Of a stretch of DNA of 64,000 nucleotides, positions 1 through 9,842 are shown piece by piece (within the stretch, counting starts at the first letter, position 1; each line of letters opens with the position of its first letter). The DNA is taken from assembly GCA_015499995.1 (NCBI GenBank), contig JADNRV010000160.1:1-64000 (forward strand), written 5' to 3'. The notes below the pieces were generated by a model. The model saw only the letters and a list, made by a program, of their open reading frames with translations, made no database searches and was not told where the DNA came from. Origin of the DNA: Flammula alnicola (taxonomy: Eukaryota > Basidiomycota > Agaricomycetes > Agaricales > Strophariaceae). A program made the position numbers and the translations under genes.

Positions 1-446
1 TTTACTGAAATAGAGAACGATCGCCAAGCGGTGATCAAGGACTTCGATTTCAAACCAGGCGATTTAATTTTGGTCCGAAATAGCTCGATTGAATCCAATC
101 TCGACAAGAAAATGAAGCCACGCTATGTGGGACCAGTAGTTGTCATAAGCGAACTACGGGCGGTTCATATGTAGTGGCGGAAATGAATGGCGCTTTATGG
201 CACCACAAAGTAGGCGCTTTCCGCGTACTCCCTTATTACGCGCGTGAAAAGATAGAGCTGCCGGAGAAAGTATTAGACTGGCTCGCGATATCTGCAAGAG
301 GCCTGCAGAAAGTGCTGGACTTAGATGAACCGGGAGAAGAGGACTATGACGGTACCAAAGACTTGACATTTGCCAAGGTGCCTATTAGAGACTTAGACGA
401 TGCAAGCGAGCCAGACTTGGAATCGGACAGCGATGAAGATGCATAG
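1..446 (+). pseudogene. 3' end of Ty3/gypsy pol (integrase C-terminus), frameshifted
   Basis: This is the C-terminal end of a retrotransposon polyprotein; its upstream part lies outside the window. The first frame reads the typical integrase tail: a FKPGDLILVRN strand, then KMKPRYVGPVVV, the GPY-type module that follows the integrase core in Ty3/gypsy elements. Around base 150 the frame breaks. The expected continuation (TGGSYVVAEMNG, then VGAFRVLPYYAR) lies one frame over and runs to a stop at 444-446, so a one-base loss near 149-152 is the simplest explanation. The last 60 residues are acidic. Because of the frameshift the copy is unlikely to be autonomous. Family assignment rests on these motifs and not on a search. 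Confidence 0.8.
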
Positions 447-638
447 GTAGCATTGAGGGAAAAACTCTACGCGAACAAGTACAAATTGACGATGTACTAC
501 TGGAAGTGAACATTTCCGCGCGTTGGAGTGGAAAAACCTCTTGCTACAGTATCAGGTCGGAAGTCTGACAAAGAGCGGTTGACACGTCTAACGAGGAACG
601 GGGCAACCTATTGAAAGAATGAGAGCATCAGACAGGGA

Positions 639-2025
639 TTAGAGACACGCGCGAAACGGGCGCGCACCAGGGTCATGCTCCTCGCTCCAGCGGGTAAGCT
701 CGCCGATAACTATCTCGCGCATACGCAAATTGTACCGCAGATGATAGTTGTGTTCGTCAAGTTGACCAAGTAGAATCTCGCGCGTTTTAAGGATGCCTCG
801 ACGAGTAGAAACAGTTAACTGTTCCTCGTCTTGTAGGGCTTTAACGCGGTCAAGGGCATCCGCAACTTGAGGATCACTAACGATGGCTGAAGCTGCGCGT
901 ATGACCTTAACGAAGAGCGTTTCATGCGGGAAATTAAGCGTACCAGGCAAAGGACTGGCGGTGACGGTCATAACGGACGCAGTAGACCGCTGGCGCTTGC
1001 TGGAGGTAGTCGCTTTGCTGCTACCGCGAAGAACATATTTGGAGGCCTTGCGATATTCCGAGGAGTTAGTATCGACTCCAGAGATGAACGCTAAAGGAAG
1101 ATACCGCACCTCGGGACGACGCGCGGACTGATAATGAACGATGCGTGTAATCAGCGGTCTGAGAAACACGCGTATAATTGAAAATGCACGCACGGTGGTT
1201 TCCTTGACCATGTTACGGGGCCGAGTAGGGGGTGTCTTACCCTTCGGAGCTTCAGCGGACGGCGCAGGACTGACATCCGTCGGGGCAGAGGTGTCGTCGA
1301 CATGCATCTAATAAGTTTGGGTGTTAGTCAGAATAAACAAAATGGAGTGGACCATTTACTGGTTCTCCCTGAACTGGGGGTGTCTCGCAGTCACCGGTGA
1401 TAAGAACAGGTTCCATGTCTTCATCAGTATCAGTGAGGGCGGCCTTGGATTTGACGCGACGACGACGAGCCTGGCAGTAAAGTTAAAGAAGAGATGAATG
1501 AAAAGTGTACTACCTTACCTCCTTAGCGGTGCGCTTGGCATTCTCCCTGAGCTGTGCTTCGGAGATATGGTCGCGCTCCTTACCCTTCGACGCTTCAGCA
1601 CTCTTCGGGTTCCTATGAGTATAAATTCGATAGGTTATGTTGAGCAAAGCAATAAGGGGTTGGGTGGCTGGTATCCGAGGCCTGCAAGATCTTTGAGGGA
1701 CAGGTGTTCCTTCCGCATGTGAAGTAGCAAATCGCAGGCTGCTTGGTTGGCGAGCAGTAAGTCTGTGGTTGCGGCCCAAGGGAGCTAAGAAAAGACGCGT
1801 GAAACAAGCGCATCAGTTTTAAAAAAAGAGTCAGTACCATTGATGGGGTCAACAACTACGCACGATAGGCTTGACAACCGCCACGAGCTCATCAGCCAGG
1901 TAACGGACGGTGACACTAGGCAAACGACCATAAAGCGCACGAAGCGCAATATAGTCGTCCAACGAGCTGACAGCTGCGTCGAAGCCAGGTAAACCGTCTT
2001 TGGCCGTAGAGTCCTGAGGCGACAT
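639..2025 (-). CDS. Spliced gene antisense to the gypsy element (gene A), unknown function
   Basis: Five-exon model on the minus strand: 2025-1864, 1784-1651, 1612-1519, 1470-1360, 1307-639. It sums to 390 codons (389 aa). No known domain was recognised. The start is acidic and helical (MSPQDSTAKDGLPGF...), a middle exon is Lys/Glu/Arg-rich, and the last exon carries TPPTRPRNMVKET followed by a helical C-terminus. It lies 193 bp beyond the pol stop in the opposite orientation. A TATA-like GTATAAAACC (plus 2089-2098) sits about 65 bp upstream of the ATG. The weak point is intron 2: keeping frame requires a 38-nt intron with a poor GC donor (1650-1613), so that junction may be mutated. Like gene B, it sits before a copy of the polypurine tract, which suggests both are cargo genes of related elements. 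Confidence 0.55.
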
Positions 2026-3226
2026 AACACAGAAGGATGCGAGGTTAGAAACGCTGAAGTCCCTGACTGTCTCGGTCTGTCGACTTGGGTTTTATACTTC
2101 CCGCGTCTTTCTGACGCTCGAGCCACGGAGCGGGGCGTGTCGGGTCAAGAGCCTGCGAAAGAAAAATTTACGAGCGAAACGGCCTAGTTACAAGCGGGCG
2201 TCCTGGTCCGATGACAGTGCCTTGCACATGAAAAATTGCTGGCATGGTACTTCCGATGGCACGCACTCGAAGTTTGACTGAGGACAGTCAAGTTGTAAAG
2301 TGTGGGGGAGGGAGGCACTAAGGAGCGTTCAAAAAGACACCAGATTCCGGGAACGTTAAATCTACGCGGCAGACACAGACAAAAAGTCTTATAAATCTGA
2401 GACAACAGGAGCCAGAAAGACGCGCAAAATGCATCAACTAGCTATGAGTCAATGTAGCCTACCAACGGCTAAGTCTTGAGCCGAAAAACCAATACAAAAC
2501 GGCTTCAAATCTAGTAGAAACCTGAAGTGAATAGGCCAAGTCGAAGACAGACAGTCTATAATTAGATAACTGAGCGGCAATCAGGGTTCGCAAGCCTCGG
2601 GCAAACTTAACCAAAAATTAAATGAGTAGTCTAAATATAGAACACATTTGATTGACCGGGTTTCAGCGACAAGGACTGGGGCAGAACAAGAAAAACGGAT
2701 AACAACGAAATAACAATCGAGCGTTACCGGATTAACTTTATACACCACCATGGAGGCCAGGCTTACTCGTCCAGAAACCCGCGTGGAAACGGCGAGGCGT
2801 ATAGACACATACTATTCCAAGCAGAAATAAGCCAGGAATATTTATGATGTTAGAAGGCCGCACAGAGTCAAATCAAGCCGGAAAGAACAAGAGTAAATAC
2901 CAAGTCCTCACAAATGGACTTGGCAGACTATATTAAACAAAGAGGGGTCCACTATAAGAATGAAAACCCCTCACACCAAAAGATCCATACATAAGGGTAG
3001 CTTAGCCCCTACCCTGGGCAGTGTAAAAACAAGTATGTACATGAGCCCTAAAAATAGAGCCCATTCTAGAAAGAGGCGCCAAAGAGGGCGACCAACCAAG
3101 AAAGACGCGCGAGGATAGAACACAGTAATGCGACTAAAGAAAGGTCGTTAAACAAAAAGAAGCATAGAAAAAGAGGAGAGGGACTGACCAAAGGAGGGTC
3201 CAAGAGCATCCTCTAAACGAGCGGTC
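2026..3226. other. Inter-gene retroelement debris, probable LTR fragment
   Basis: No credible gene. It contains the promoter side of gene A, the hairpin plus polypurine tract at 2274-2310, and about 900 bp after the tract that would be the position of a 3' LTR. I could not match this stretch to the second LTR copy by eye, so its LTR status is inferred from position only. Confidence 0.4.
2274..2310 (+). repeat. Hairpin plus polypurine tract, copy 1
   Basis: TTGACTG (2274-2280), four-base loop AGGA, then its exact reverse complement CAGTCAA (2285-2291). Ten bases later comes the purine run GTGTGGGGGAG. The same arrangement recurs at 5739-5775. A purine run just inside a 3' LTR primes plus-strand synthesis in LTR retrotransposons, so this marks the 3' end of the element that contributed the pol fragment. 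Confidence 0.6.
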
Positions 3227-5304
3227 CTATGCCTCGGTGTCTGATCGGCCACTAACAGACTCGTCCTCGTCAGCATCATTGGCATCATTGGATGGACGCG
3301 GGGAACCCTCGCCACTCTCCTCGTCACTCCCTTCATCGCTCGGCGCCTCCTCGGCCTCCAGGTCCAACAAGTCGTCAATCGCCGCGGAATCCGCGATGGA
3401 AGTCTCCTCCTGTTCCTGCGACTCGCGGTACAAACGATACTGAAGGACAGTATGTTCCCAGCTAGTAGTTGGGACGCGTTCGAACACATTGGGGTCTAAA
3501 AACAAGAGTAGCTCGTCGATAAGCGGGAGGCCGTGGTGACCAAGCTCGGCGGCGTCGACGTTCGACGCGCGTTCCAGGACGAAGTCGACGCACTGCTGAC
3601 TAGTAAAGACTGATCGCGTCAAGGTGGCCGGGAAGTCCTCGTGGTACAAATCAATAACGCGTTGAGTGAAGCGGCCTGCGAGACGGTCGGCCTGTCCGTA
3701 TGAAGACTCCGCTTGACGCGCGGAAATCAGACCTTGACTGCAGTGGAATTGAATGTCCCGTAAGTCCTCCTGGAAGCCTATCAAGTAGAACAGTTCAGTC
3801 GCGAATACCGGAGATAGGCAGGTCAGGACTTACTGGTCAACGAATTTTGACCCAGCGAATACGCGTGTTCCCTGTAGTAGGCGCGCTCCTCGGGTGACCA
3901 GACGAACGAGCATCGACCGCGTTTGTGATGCGTACAAGGAGGGCATCCCTTGTTGAAACCAAGGAACTTGCAGTGTTGCTCGGTATCACCCATAACGCAA
4001 GCAAAGCAGGGAGCCTTGACCTTTATGAAGCAAAGAGTCAGGAAAAACGCGAAAATTTTGGTTAGAAAGTCCAACGAAACGTACCTGGGCCTTAAAGCCA
4101 CGATGAAACACCTTGAGTTGGGCGGCGTCAATAAGAGGAGGGGGTTCGTTAGCACGAAGGCCTGCAGGAGTCTGTTGCCACAGTGAACGGGCATCTTCGA
4201 GGAACGCCTCCTGGGATAAGATCTTGGTATGCGGCCGGGAAGGGGCATACTTGGCTTTCTTGGATGGTCCGGCGGAGGGTAGTTGGGCATCCTCATCGTC
4301 ATCAGTACTGGAGATAGTAGCCTTACTCTTGGCTAATTGACGCGCAGATTGGCGCGCACTAGATGAGCATTTGCGTTTTCCCGCGGTTTTTGATGACTCG
4401 GCCCGTGGTGGGGAAGGATTGCTCTGGGCGAAATCACGGTCAGAAAGGGGGATTAGGGACTGGAAACCTAAGTAAAAAGGGGTGAGAAATGTAGGGCAGA
4501 GAAGAACCCGCGCATGGTGAACTAAGACCACACACCTGACTGGGCAAACTCGAGCGCCGCTTGACGATCTGTCTCTGATTCACGCGTCAAATCAGCCTGT
4601 CGTTGCAGCTCGGCCTGTCTGGCCGCCTCTGCTCGCTCGATGGCTTGTTGCGCCCGGCGTTCGCGCTTCGCGCTTGCTTTTCGCTCTCGGCGTTCGCGCT
4701 TCTCGCTTGCTTTTCGCGCCGCAATCCGTTTTGCGCGCTCTTCATGTTGTTTCACCATAAATTCTTCGGCTAGTTTCTGCCGCTGGGGTGTGAAAGGGAG
4801 GGAGCCAGCCTGGGCAGGAGGAAATTCGTAGTCTAGGGGCAGGGGTTGCTAGAATAAATAATGAGCGTTTAGCATGGCATAACAGGGGCAGGAAACGAAA
4901 AACCTACCCGCCCTGGGTTATCAATAACCCAGTCCTCACACCTGAGTGCTACAAGTTGGTCGGGGGACAGCAATTTGGCAAGGTTCGCGTGGAGCTGGCG
5001 GAAGGAGTGAATATCATCAGGGATTAGATATTCACTACCAACGATCTCCGCGAAGCATAGGAAGCGACTCTGCAATACAAAATAAAGAAAGTCAGGGCCA
5101 CGTAAATACACAAGTTCTACAAAAACTACGCACCATGAAATACACTTGGCTCTGCAAAGCACCGTAGGCAGATTCCACGTCGACCTCATCCTGAATACAG
5201 TCCTTGAGGGCCCGAAAGGCAGGGCGAATGAATTGGTATATATCAAAGACGCCAATAGCAGCGTCAAGGGTGGCCAAGGGAGATGGTTCTGGAGGGGTGG
5301 ACAT
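3227..5304 (-). CDS. Spliced gene antisense to gypsy element (gene B), Cys/His-motif protein
   Basis: Six exons on the minus strand: 5304-5134, 5069-4908, 4848-4536, 4467-4085, 4020-3834, 3777-3227. They total 589 codons (588 aa) with introns of 56-68 nt and normal GT-AG ends, so the gene appears intact. N-terminus: a helical region (LDAAIGVFDIYQFI). Residues about 135-205: an Arg/Lys/Glu/Ala-rich coiled-coil-like stretch. Residues about 215-330: Ser-rich and basic. Residues about 345-375: a Cys/His cluster with CFAC, then HC, then CPPC-THH-KRGRC, suggesting zinc binding. The C-terminus is strongly acidic. Function is unknown. It lies directly before a second hairpin/polypurine tract and LTR, opposite to the element's coding sense, so it is probably retroelement cargo. 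Confidence 0.7.
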
Positions 5305-5738
5305 GGCAGAAAAAGCTGAGATTGTAAAGTGGAAAGCGAGCGAGCGGTTGGAGTGTGTAACGGAGACTGTTGGACTCAGCGTCAGAACCGACGCATTATT
5401 TATTGAGTCCTATATGGTCTGTGCGCCAACGGTGAACCACGCAGAGATCTGGAGAAACAATGGGCGGCGCGTTTCATGAGTAGAGCTTAAAAGCTTGAAT
5501 GGTTGGGCGCTGCACGTACCTCGACTTCTAGACGGGCGCTAAAGTTTGAGGCAAAACATACAATGGGCGCGTGTTGTGATGGATGATGTCATAATCAAAT
5601 TCGATCTTGTGGCGTGTATCGGCTTGATCGGCACAACGAGATAGTGGTGTGCGAAGGCTTAGGCATCACGGGAATATCCGTGCGGCGTCTCGGCCAGTAC
5701 CAAGGGCTTAGGGAGAAACATACTCGGATCACGCGGCA
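5305..5738. other. Leader region between gene B and the polypurine tract
   Basis: About 430 bp with no convincing gene. On the minus strand it is the upstream region of gene B. An AT-rich AATAAATAAT (minus strand) about 90 bp before its ATG could serve as a core promoter, but this is weak. Confidence 0.3.
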
Positions 5739-5775
5739 TTGACTGGGGACAGTCAATATTATAAGTGTGGGGGAG
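5739..5775 (+). repeat. Hairpin plus polypurine tract, copy 2
   Basis: TTGACTG, loop GGGA, CAGTCAA (5739-5756), then AGTGTGGGGGAG (5764-5775). It matches the 2274-2310 copy including the perfect 7-bp stem. The putative LTR starts two bases later with TGATGGGG. Confidence 0.6.
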
Positions 5776-5917
5776 ATGATGGGGCGCGGCGCGGTCCACC
5801 CGTGGAATTTTGCGATTTCCCAATCAACCAACCTATTACACTAGGGAAACAAGGGTAGGCAGCATACCTCGTGTTGGCCGACTAAGTGGGTTACACGCGG
5901 GAAACCACATAACCAAG

Positions 5918-6049
5918 TTTTCGAGTTTGAACAAAGGAGTGTATACTTGAGACGTAGTGGAGGTGAAGAAGAAGGAAAAAGAAGGAATGCGCGTATAGCG
6001 CGTACACGATAATATGGACAAATAGCTTACGTGACTTCAAATCTCAACA
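5918..6049 (-). repeat. 3' LTR of the copia-type element
   Basis: 132 bp, one of a direct-repeat pair. It differs from the 7483-7614 copy only at GCGCG versus GCATG. Flanked on the outside by the CCAAG duplication and on the inside by the purine run. Confidence 0.88.
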
Positions 6050-6189
6050 CACCCCCTCGACGAGCTAACTACAGGGTGTGAGGCGGGAAAAGAAGAAGAG
6101 AAGGTCAACGATATAAAGGGTAACACGAGGAACAAAAGAGAAACAAAAAAATATATAATGGTAACGCGAGAATAAAGGACAAAAGGAAT

Positions 6190-7125
6190 CTAACAAGAGA
6201 GATCACCTGCGTACGCAAGGGCAACAGTTTCTGCAGCTGCTTTCGGATCGTTCGGCCCCCCCGGCCATTGTCCGGCTGCACCACCGCCTTTCTTCCAGCA
6301 ATGGTCGAAGTCGTGATTGTCGAGGCCGCAGTTAGTGCACAAGACGCCTAAAGGGTTGCGAGATGTTTTCTTGATGGCTAAGTTAACATATTCTGAGCTA
6401 GGGCCTCCAACAGCTGGCTTCGTTTGGGTTTGACCAAGAAGCATGAGGCATTCTTGCTCGAGGCGTGTGACGACTTTCGTATAGAGTGTATCAGGAGGGG
6501 AAGGGGCAACTTGAGCAGCCTCGAGTTCGCTCCAGGTTTGGACAATGTGTGAGATAGATTGTTTAAAGTGCGGCCAGGTGGCGTGATGAGGGAGTTGACG
6601 CATGAGAGTATGGATAGACTCGATCTCTGAAAGGGGTGCACCCATGGTAATGAGGCGTGAGCGACACATGTTGAATTCGCCAAGGAAACGAATATAGTCT
6701 GAAGGGTTCCTGAGAGTGTTGGCAGCAAGACGGTCACGAAGATCAAACTGAGCATGGACGTCAACGCGGCTGTACATCGACTTGAGCTTGGTCCAGAGCA
6801 TGCGAGAGGTTACATCATCGCCAGCAGGCATAAGACTCTGTGTGACAGCATTCAGACGACGATCGATGATGCTGAGAGCGCGAGAATCCTTGATCCACCA
6901 TGAGGAGGCAGTTTGTCGCTGGGCATTGGTAGACTGAGCAGTGAGGGTCGGAGGATGTGAGGCTGGCCAGACAGACGTGAGATCGTTCTCCACGCCTTCG
7001 ACATGTCCCCAAACTCCTTCAGCCTTGAGCGTTTGTGTCATTGATCGAAACCATTCCAGAGCATTGGCGGTGCCTTCGAGAAGAGGAATATGTTCGAGTT
7101 TTGGGATAGTTGACGTTTCAGACAT
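6190..7125 (-). CDS. gag: Copia-type Gag protein with CCHC zinc knuckle
   Basis: 311-aa structural protein of the element. The start MSETSTIPKL is preferred over in-frame codons further upstream, because those lie in the tandem repeat, which is open in every frame. A UBN2/copia-gag-like helical region covers roughly residues 20-230, with an A-x-x-LW-x-KL-like segment (MLWTKLKSMYS) and repeated hydrophobic heptads. A CCHC knuckle follows near residue 275: CTNCGLDNHDFDHC, matching CX2CX4HX4C, which binds nucleic acid in virus-like particles. The frame is open to a TAG stop and then the 3' end of the element. It is intact, so the protein could be made and could package the element RNA. Confidence 0.82.
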   Translation of the reverse strand: MSETSTIPKLEHIPLLEGTANALEWFRSMTQTLKAEGVWGHVEGVENDLTSVWPASHPPTLTAQSTNAQRQTASSWWIKDSRALSIIDRRLNAVTQSLMPAGDDVTSRMLWTKLKSMYSRVDVHAQFDLRDRLAANTLRNPSDYIRFLGEFNMCRSRLITMGAPLSEIESIHTLMRQLPHHATWPHFKQSISHIVQTWSELEAAQVAPSPPDTLYTKVVTRLEQECLMLLGQTQTKPAVGGPSSEYVNLAIKKTSRNPLGVLCTNCGLDNHDFDHCWKKGGGAAGQWPGGPNDPKAAAETVALAYAGDLSC

Positions 7126-7176
7126 CGAGGGTGAAATATATGCGCGAAATATGCGCGAAAAAGGAATAGGACAAGT

Positions 7177-7337
7177 AGGGCGACCAAAGTCGACGAGATA
7201 AGGCGACCGAAGTCGGCGAGGTAAGGCGACCGAAGTCGGCGAGGTAAGGCGACCGAAGTCGGCGAGATAAGGCGACTGAAGTCGGCGAGATAAGGCGACT
7301 GAAGTCGGCGAGATAAGGCGACTGAAGTCGGCGAGAT
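7177..7337. repeat. 23-bp tandem repeat, seven copies
   Basis: Unit AAGGCGACCGAAGTCGGCGAG plus two bases, repeated about seven times with few changes. Each unit contains the near-palindrome CGACTGAAGTCG. It lies in the 5' leader of the copia-type element, between primer site and gag start. Since 23 is not a multiple of three, all three frames cycle through the same peptide with a 23-residue period. Confidence 0.9.
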
Positions 7338-7482
7338 AAGGCAAGTATAGTATAGTGGGCGAAAACACCAGTGGGAGCTCTGATGAGCGCTAGCGCGAGC
7401 AACGGCGAGATTGAGAGAGGAGTGCGTAGACAAAGAATTGAATATGAGTTTGCGAAGTAGTTAGACACCGGGGCCCATAACC

Positions 7483-7614
7483 TTTTCGAGTTTGAACAAA
7501 GGAGTGTATACTTGAGACGTAGTGGAGGTGAAGAAGAAGGAAAAAGAAGGAATGCATGTATAGCGCGTACACGATAATATGGACAAATAGCTTACGTGAC
7601 TTCAAATCTCAACA
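7483..7614 (-). repeat. 5' LTR of the copia-type element
   Basis: 132 bp direct-repeat partner of 5918-6049. On the minus strand it starts TGTTGAG. It is followed inward by the initiator-tRNA-type primer-binding site at 7471-7482 and outward by the CCAAG duplication (7615-7619). Confidence 0.88.
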
Positions 7615-8590
7615 CCAAGTACAACGGAAGTAACTATCTACGGTCCGGTGAAGAGACCGCGAGCGGCTAGCTGTGAACGGACTACCATTCTTCTTACCTG
7701 AGCTATTTTTAGCACTTAGTAAAGCTTATAATGTAGTCTAAATGTTACAAGTCCGGACATTACAATGACAAGACTACTAAGGACTAGAGGAAACTATGCA
7801 AGATAACGAGGAATGCGCGGTTTAATAAAGACATTATCATTAGTAACTATTGAGATACTAGTCAATACATCTAATGAAGTGTACGGAAATAGGCGCCTTT
7901 CAGTAATATCTTAACCATCCGGCCTATACAGCGAGGGCGCGGATCTCTAGATTAAAGAACGGACATCTAGGCACACTACAGGACAGGTCGCGTGACATTG
8001 CCGAAGGCATCGAGGACAGTGGAGCAGCCGGGGTAAAGCAGACGCCCATAGACGCGCCTGTAGCAACGCCGATCAAAGCTCGGATCAAAGGGATACCAAA
8101 TTGGGAACACATACCATATCGGGTAATAACTGGGTACAGGAAGATTTCCGGGGTGCATAACTCGACACAGCGAGATCCCAGATGCACGCCGAAGGTACCA
8201 AGATACCGGGTACAAAGGACGAAGGGTTACAACCCTAATCACGAGCATTATCTCGGACAGAACGTGCGTGGATTGCCCGAGCGTCTCCGACGAGATGTAG
8301 GCGCGTCTATGCTCCGGTCAGTCTATAGCCAATGACAGGACAAGATACCAATGAAAACGAAAGGTCATGAGCCTGTATACCACGCGGTCGAGGAGGATTA
8401 AGTCTTAGGCGCTTAAGTTAGCCGAACCGACGACGATCTGAGCTCCCGATCCAACCAAAAAGGCATGATTGAGCGGATGAGCGCGGAAACTGTACTCCAC
8501 AAGGCCGCCGCTCGCGCACAAATGCCCATGAAATCTCTATATTCTCGTCATTGCGTCTATGTAATAATATATCGTCTCAGTAGTATATAA

Positions 8591-9012
8591 TAGTGATGGG
8601 CACGGGTTACCCGCGGGCAATTTTTTGTCGACCCGCACCCGTACCCGCCAAAACCCGCACCCGTGGCCACGGGTACGGGATCCCGTGCTTGCAGGTGCGG
8701 GTTTGCAGGTGACCCGTGGGTACAGAAACCCGTGCGGGTTTGATGGGCATCGTGAGAACTTGTGATAGCAGAACCATGTTCAATTAAAATTAGAATACAT
8801 TTTGGAAAATTGCATTACATAATTAATTATTCAGGTAACTAAAGAACGTGTTGGACACACATTTCGGAGTTTGCCGTGTGCCGGCCGAAAACCCGTGACC
8901 CTGGCACACGGGTGCGGGTTGGCTGAGGGTCACTCAAAGTGCACCCGCACCCGCACCCGCCACACCCGTACCCGCAAACCCGCACGGGTGTCGGCACCCG
9001 TGCCCATCACTA
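8591..9012. mobile_element. hAT-type MITE with 8-bp target duplication
   Basis: 422-bp non-coding element with inverted ends TAGTGATGGGCACGGGT and ACCCGTGCCCATCACTA (17 of 17 matching). It is flanked by exact GTATATAA duplications at 8583-8590 and 9013-9020. Eight-base duplications and TAGNGATGGGC-like ends are typical of hAT transposons. The subterminal regions are packed with CCCGCACCCG/CGGGT motifs in both orientations around an AT-rich centre. There is no reading frame, so it would need a transposase from elsewhere. Confidence 0.88.
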
Positions 9013-9842
9013 GTATATAAGCAGCCCTGTAACACCGTAGAAGAGAAGCAATTTACCACCCACGAGATACAAGCGCTTAAGAATTATATCTTAAGTGTTT
9101 CACCTCTAAGTACCAAGTAGCTTCAAAGCGAGAGTCCCATAATATAAAAAGAAACCAAGTAACGATATAAACGAACTGTTAAGACGAGAACGCGTGTCTA
9201 AGTGATTCGCCAAGACAAGTAAAGAGAGTTATAAGCCAAGGAACCTGTCTAAGTGACTTGTTCAAAACCTACCCTTTGTCAAAGGACATCTGGGGACCTG
9301 GACTGTAGTGTCAGTAGACAAAGCGTCTACGCGCCTCTGGCCATTGTTAAGGGACTGTAGTGTCGGCGGATAAGACATCTGCGCGCCTCTTTCCACAAGT
9401 ATAGTTTTTGAGACAAGTAAAGACAAGTTAAAGGGCATAGAGCCATCTTCTCAATTGGAGAACAAGACAAAGCAAGATCAGTTAGCAGTTTGTGCATAGA
9501 GCACTAGTTTCCGAGTACCAGACCAGAATTTACACAAGTCTATTGGACTTAAAACGACCCATTGACTATAAACGCGCCTAAGGCCTTGCCTGAGCCGTTG
9601 CATAGTTAAACACCTTCTTTTATCGCACACCTACTATCAGGTATCGATATTATAAAACTATTATCCTCCCCTTGGACGAACTAAGTCAACTAAACATTGA
9701 TTTGGGTGTTTGAGTGTAGTAAAGTAGTTATTTAAAAGTGAAGCAAGTCGGATTTGATAGTATCTCTCTAATAGACATTACAAAGTCTATTGAAAGCGAC
9801 TACTTGATTATCTAGTAGTTCACACACACCCCGCACTAAGCA

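Larger units (their letters stand above)
5918..7614 (-). mobile_element. Complete pol-less Ty1/copia-type element (TR-GAG type)
   Basis: Two 132-bp LTRs (5918-6049 and 7483-7614) differ at two adjacent bases only. The 5-bp duplication CCAAG flanks both ends (5913-5917 and 7615-7619). On the minus strand the element reads: 5' LTR (TGTTGAG...CGAAAA), primer site GGTTATGGGCCC directly after it (plus 7471-7482), a 23-bp tandem repeat, gag, the purine run GAGGGGGTG (plus 6050-6058), 3' LTR. The primer site matches the initiator-tRNA anticodon-loop type used by Drosophila copia. Only about 140 bp lie between the gag stop and the LTR, so there is no protease, integrase or reverse transcriptase. It must be mobilised by another element. 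The near-identical LTRs indicate a recent insertion. Confidence 0.88.
5777..9842 (+). mobile_element. Probable gypsy 3' LTR, interrupted by two nested insertions
   Basis: Begins TGATGGGGCGC directly after the polypurine tract and, by my estimate, ends ...CCCGCACTAAGCA at 9842, giving TG...CA ends. Removing the copia-type element (1697 bp plus 5-bp duplication) and the MITE (422 bp plus 8 bp) leaves about 1.93 kb. No gene is seen in 7620-8582 or 9021-9842, which fits non-coding LTR sequence. The matching 5' LTR is outside the window, so the right boundary is an inference. Confidence 0.45.

Noticed and set aside
5904..5917. CATAACC next to the left copia LTR, resembling a second primer-binding site
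   Set aside because: The exact CCAAG duplication on both sides shows this is host sequence flanking the element; the resemblance is chance.
7126..7368. Upstream in-frame extension of Gag through the 23-bp repeat
   Set aside because: The repeat is open in every frame, so openness is no evidence of translation; the MSET start directly precedes the conserved part.
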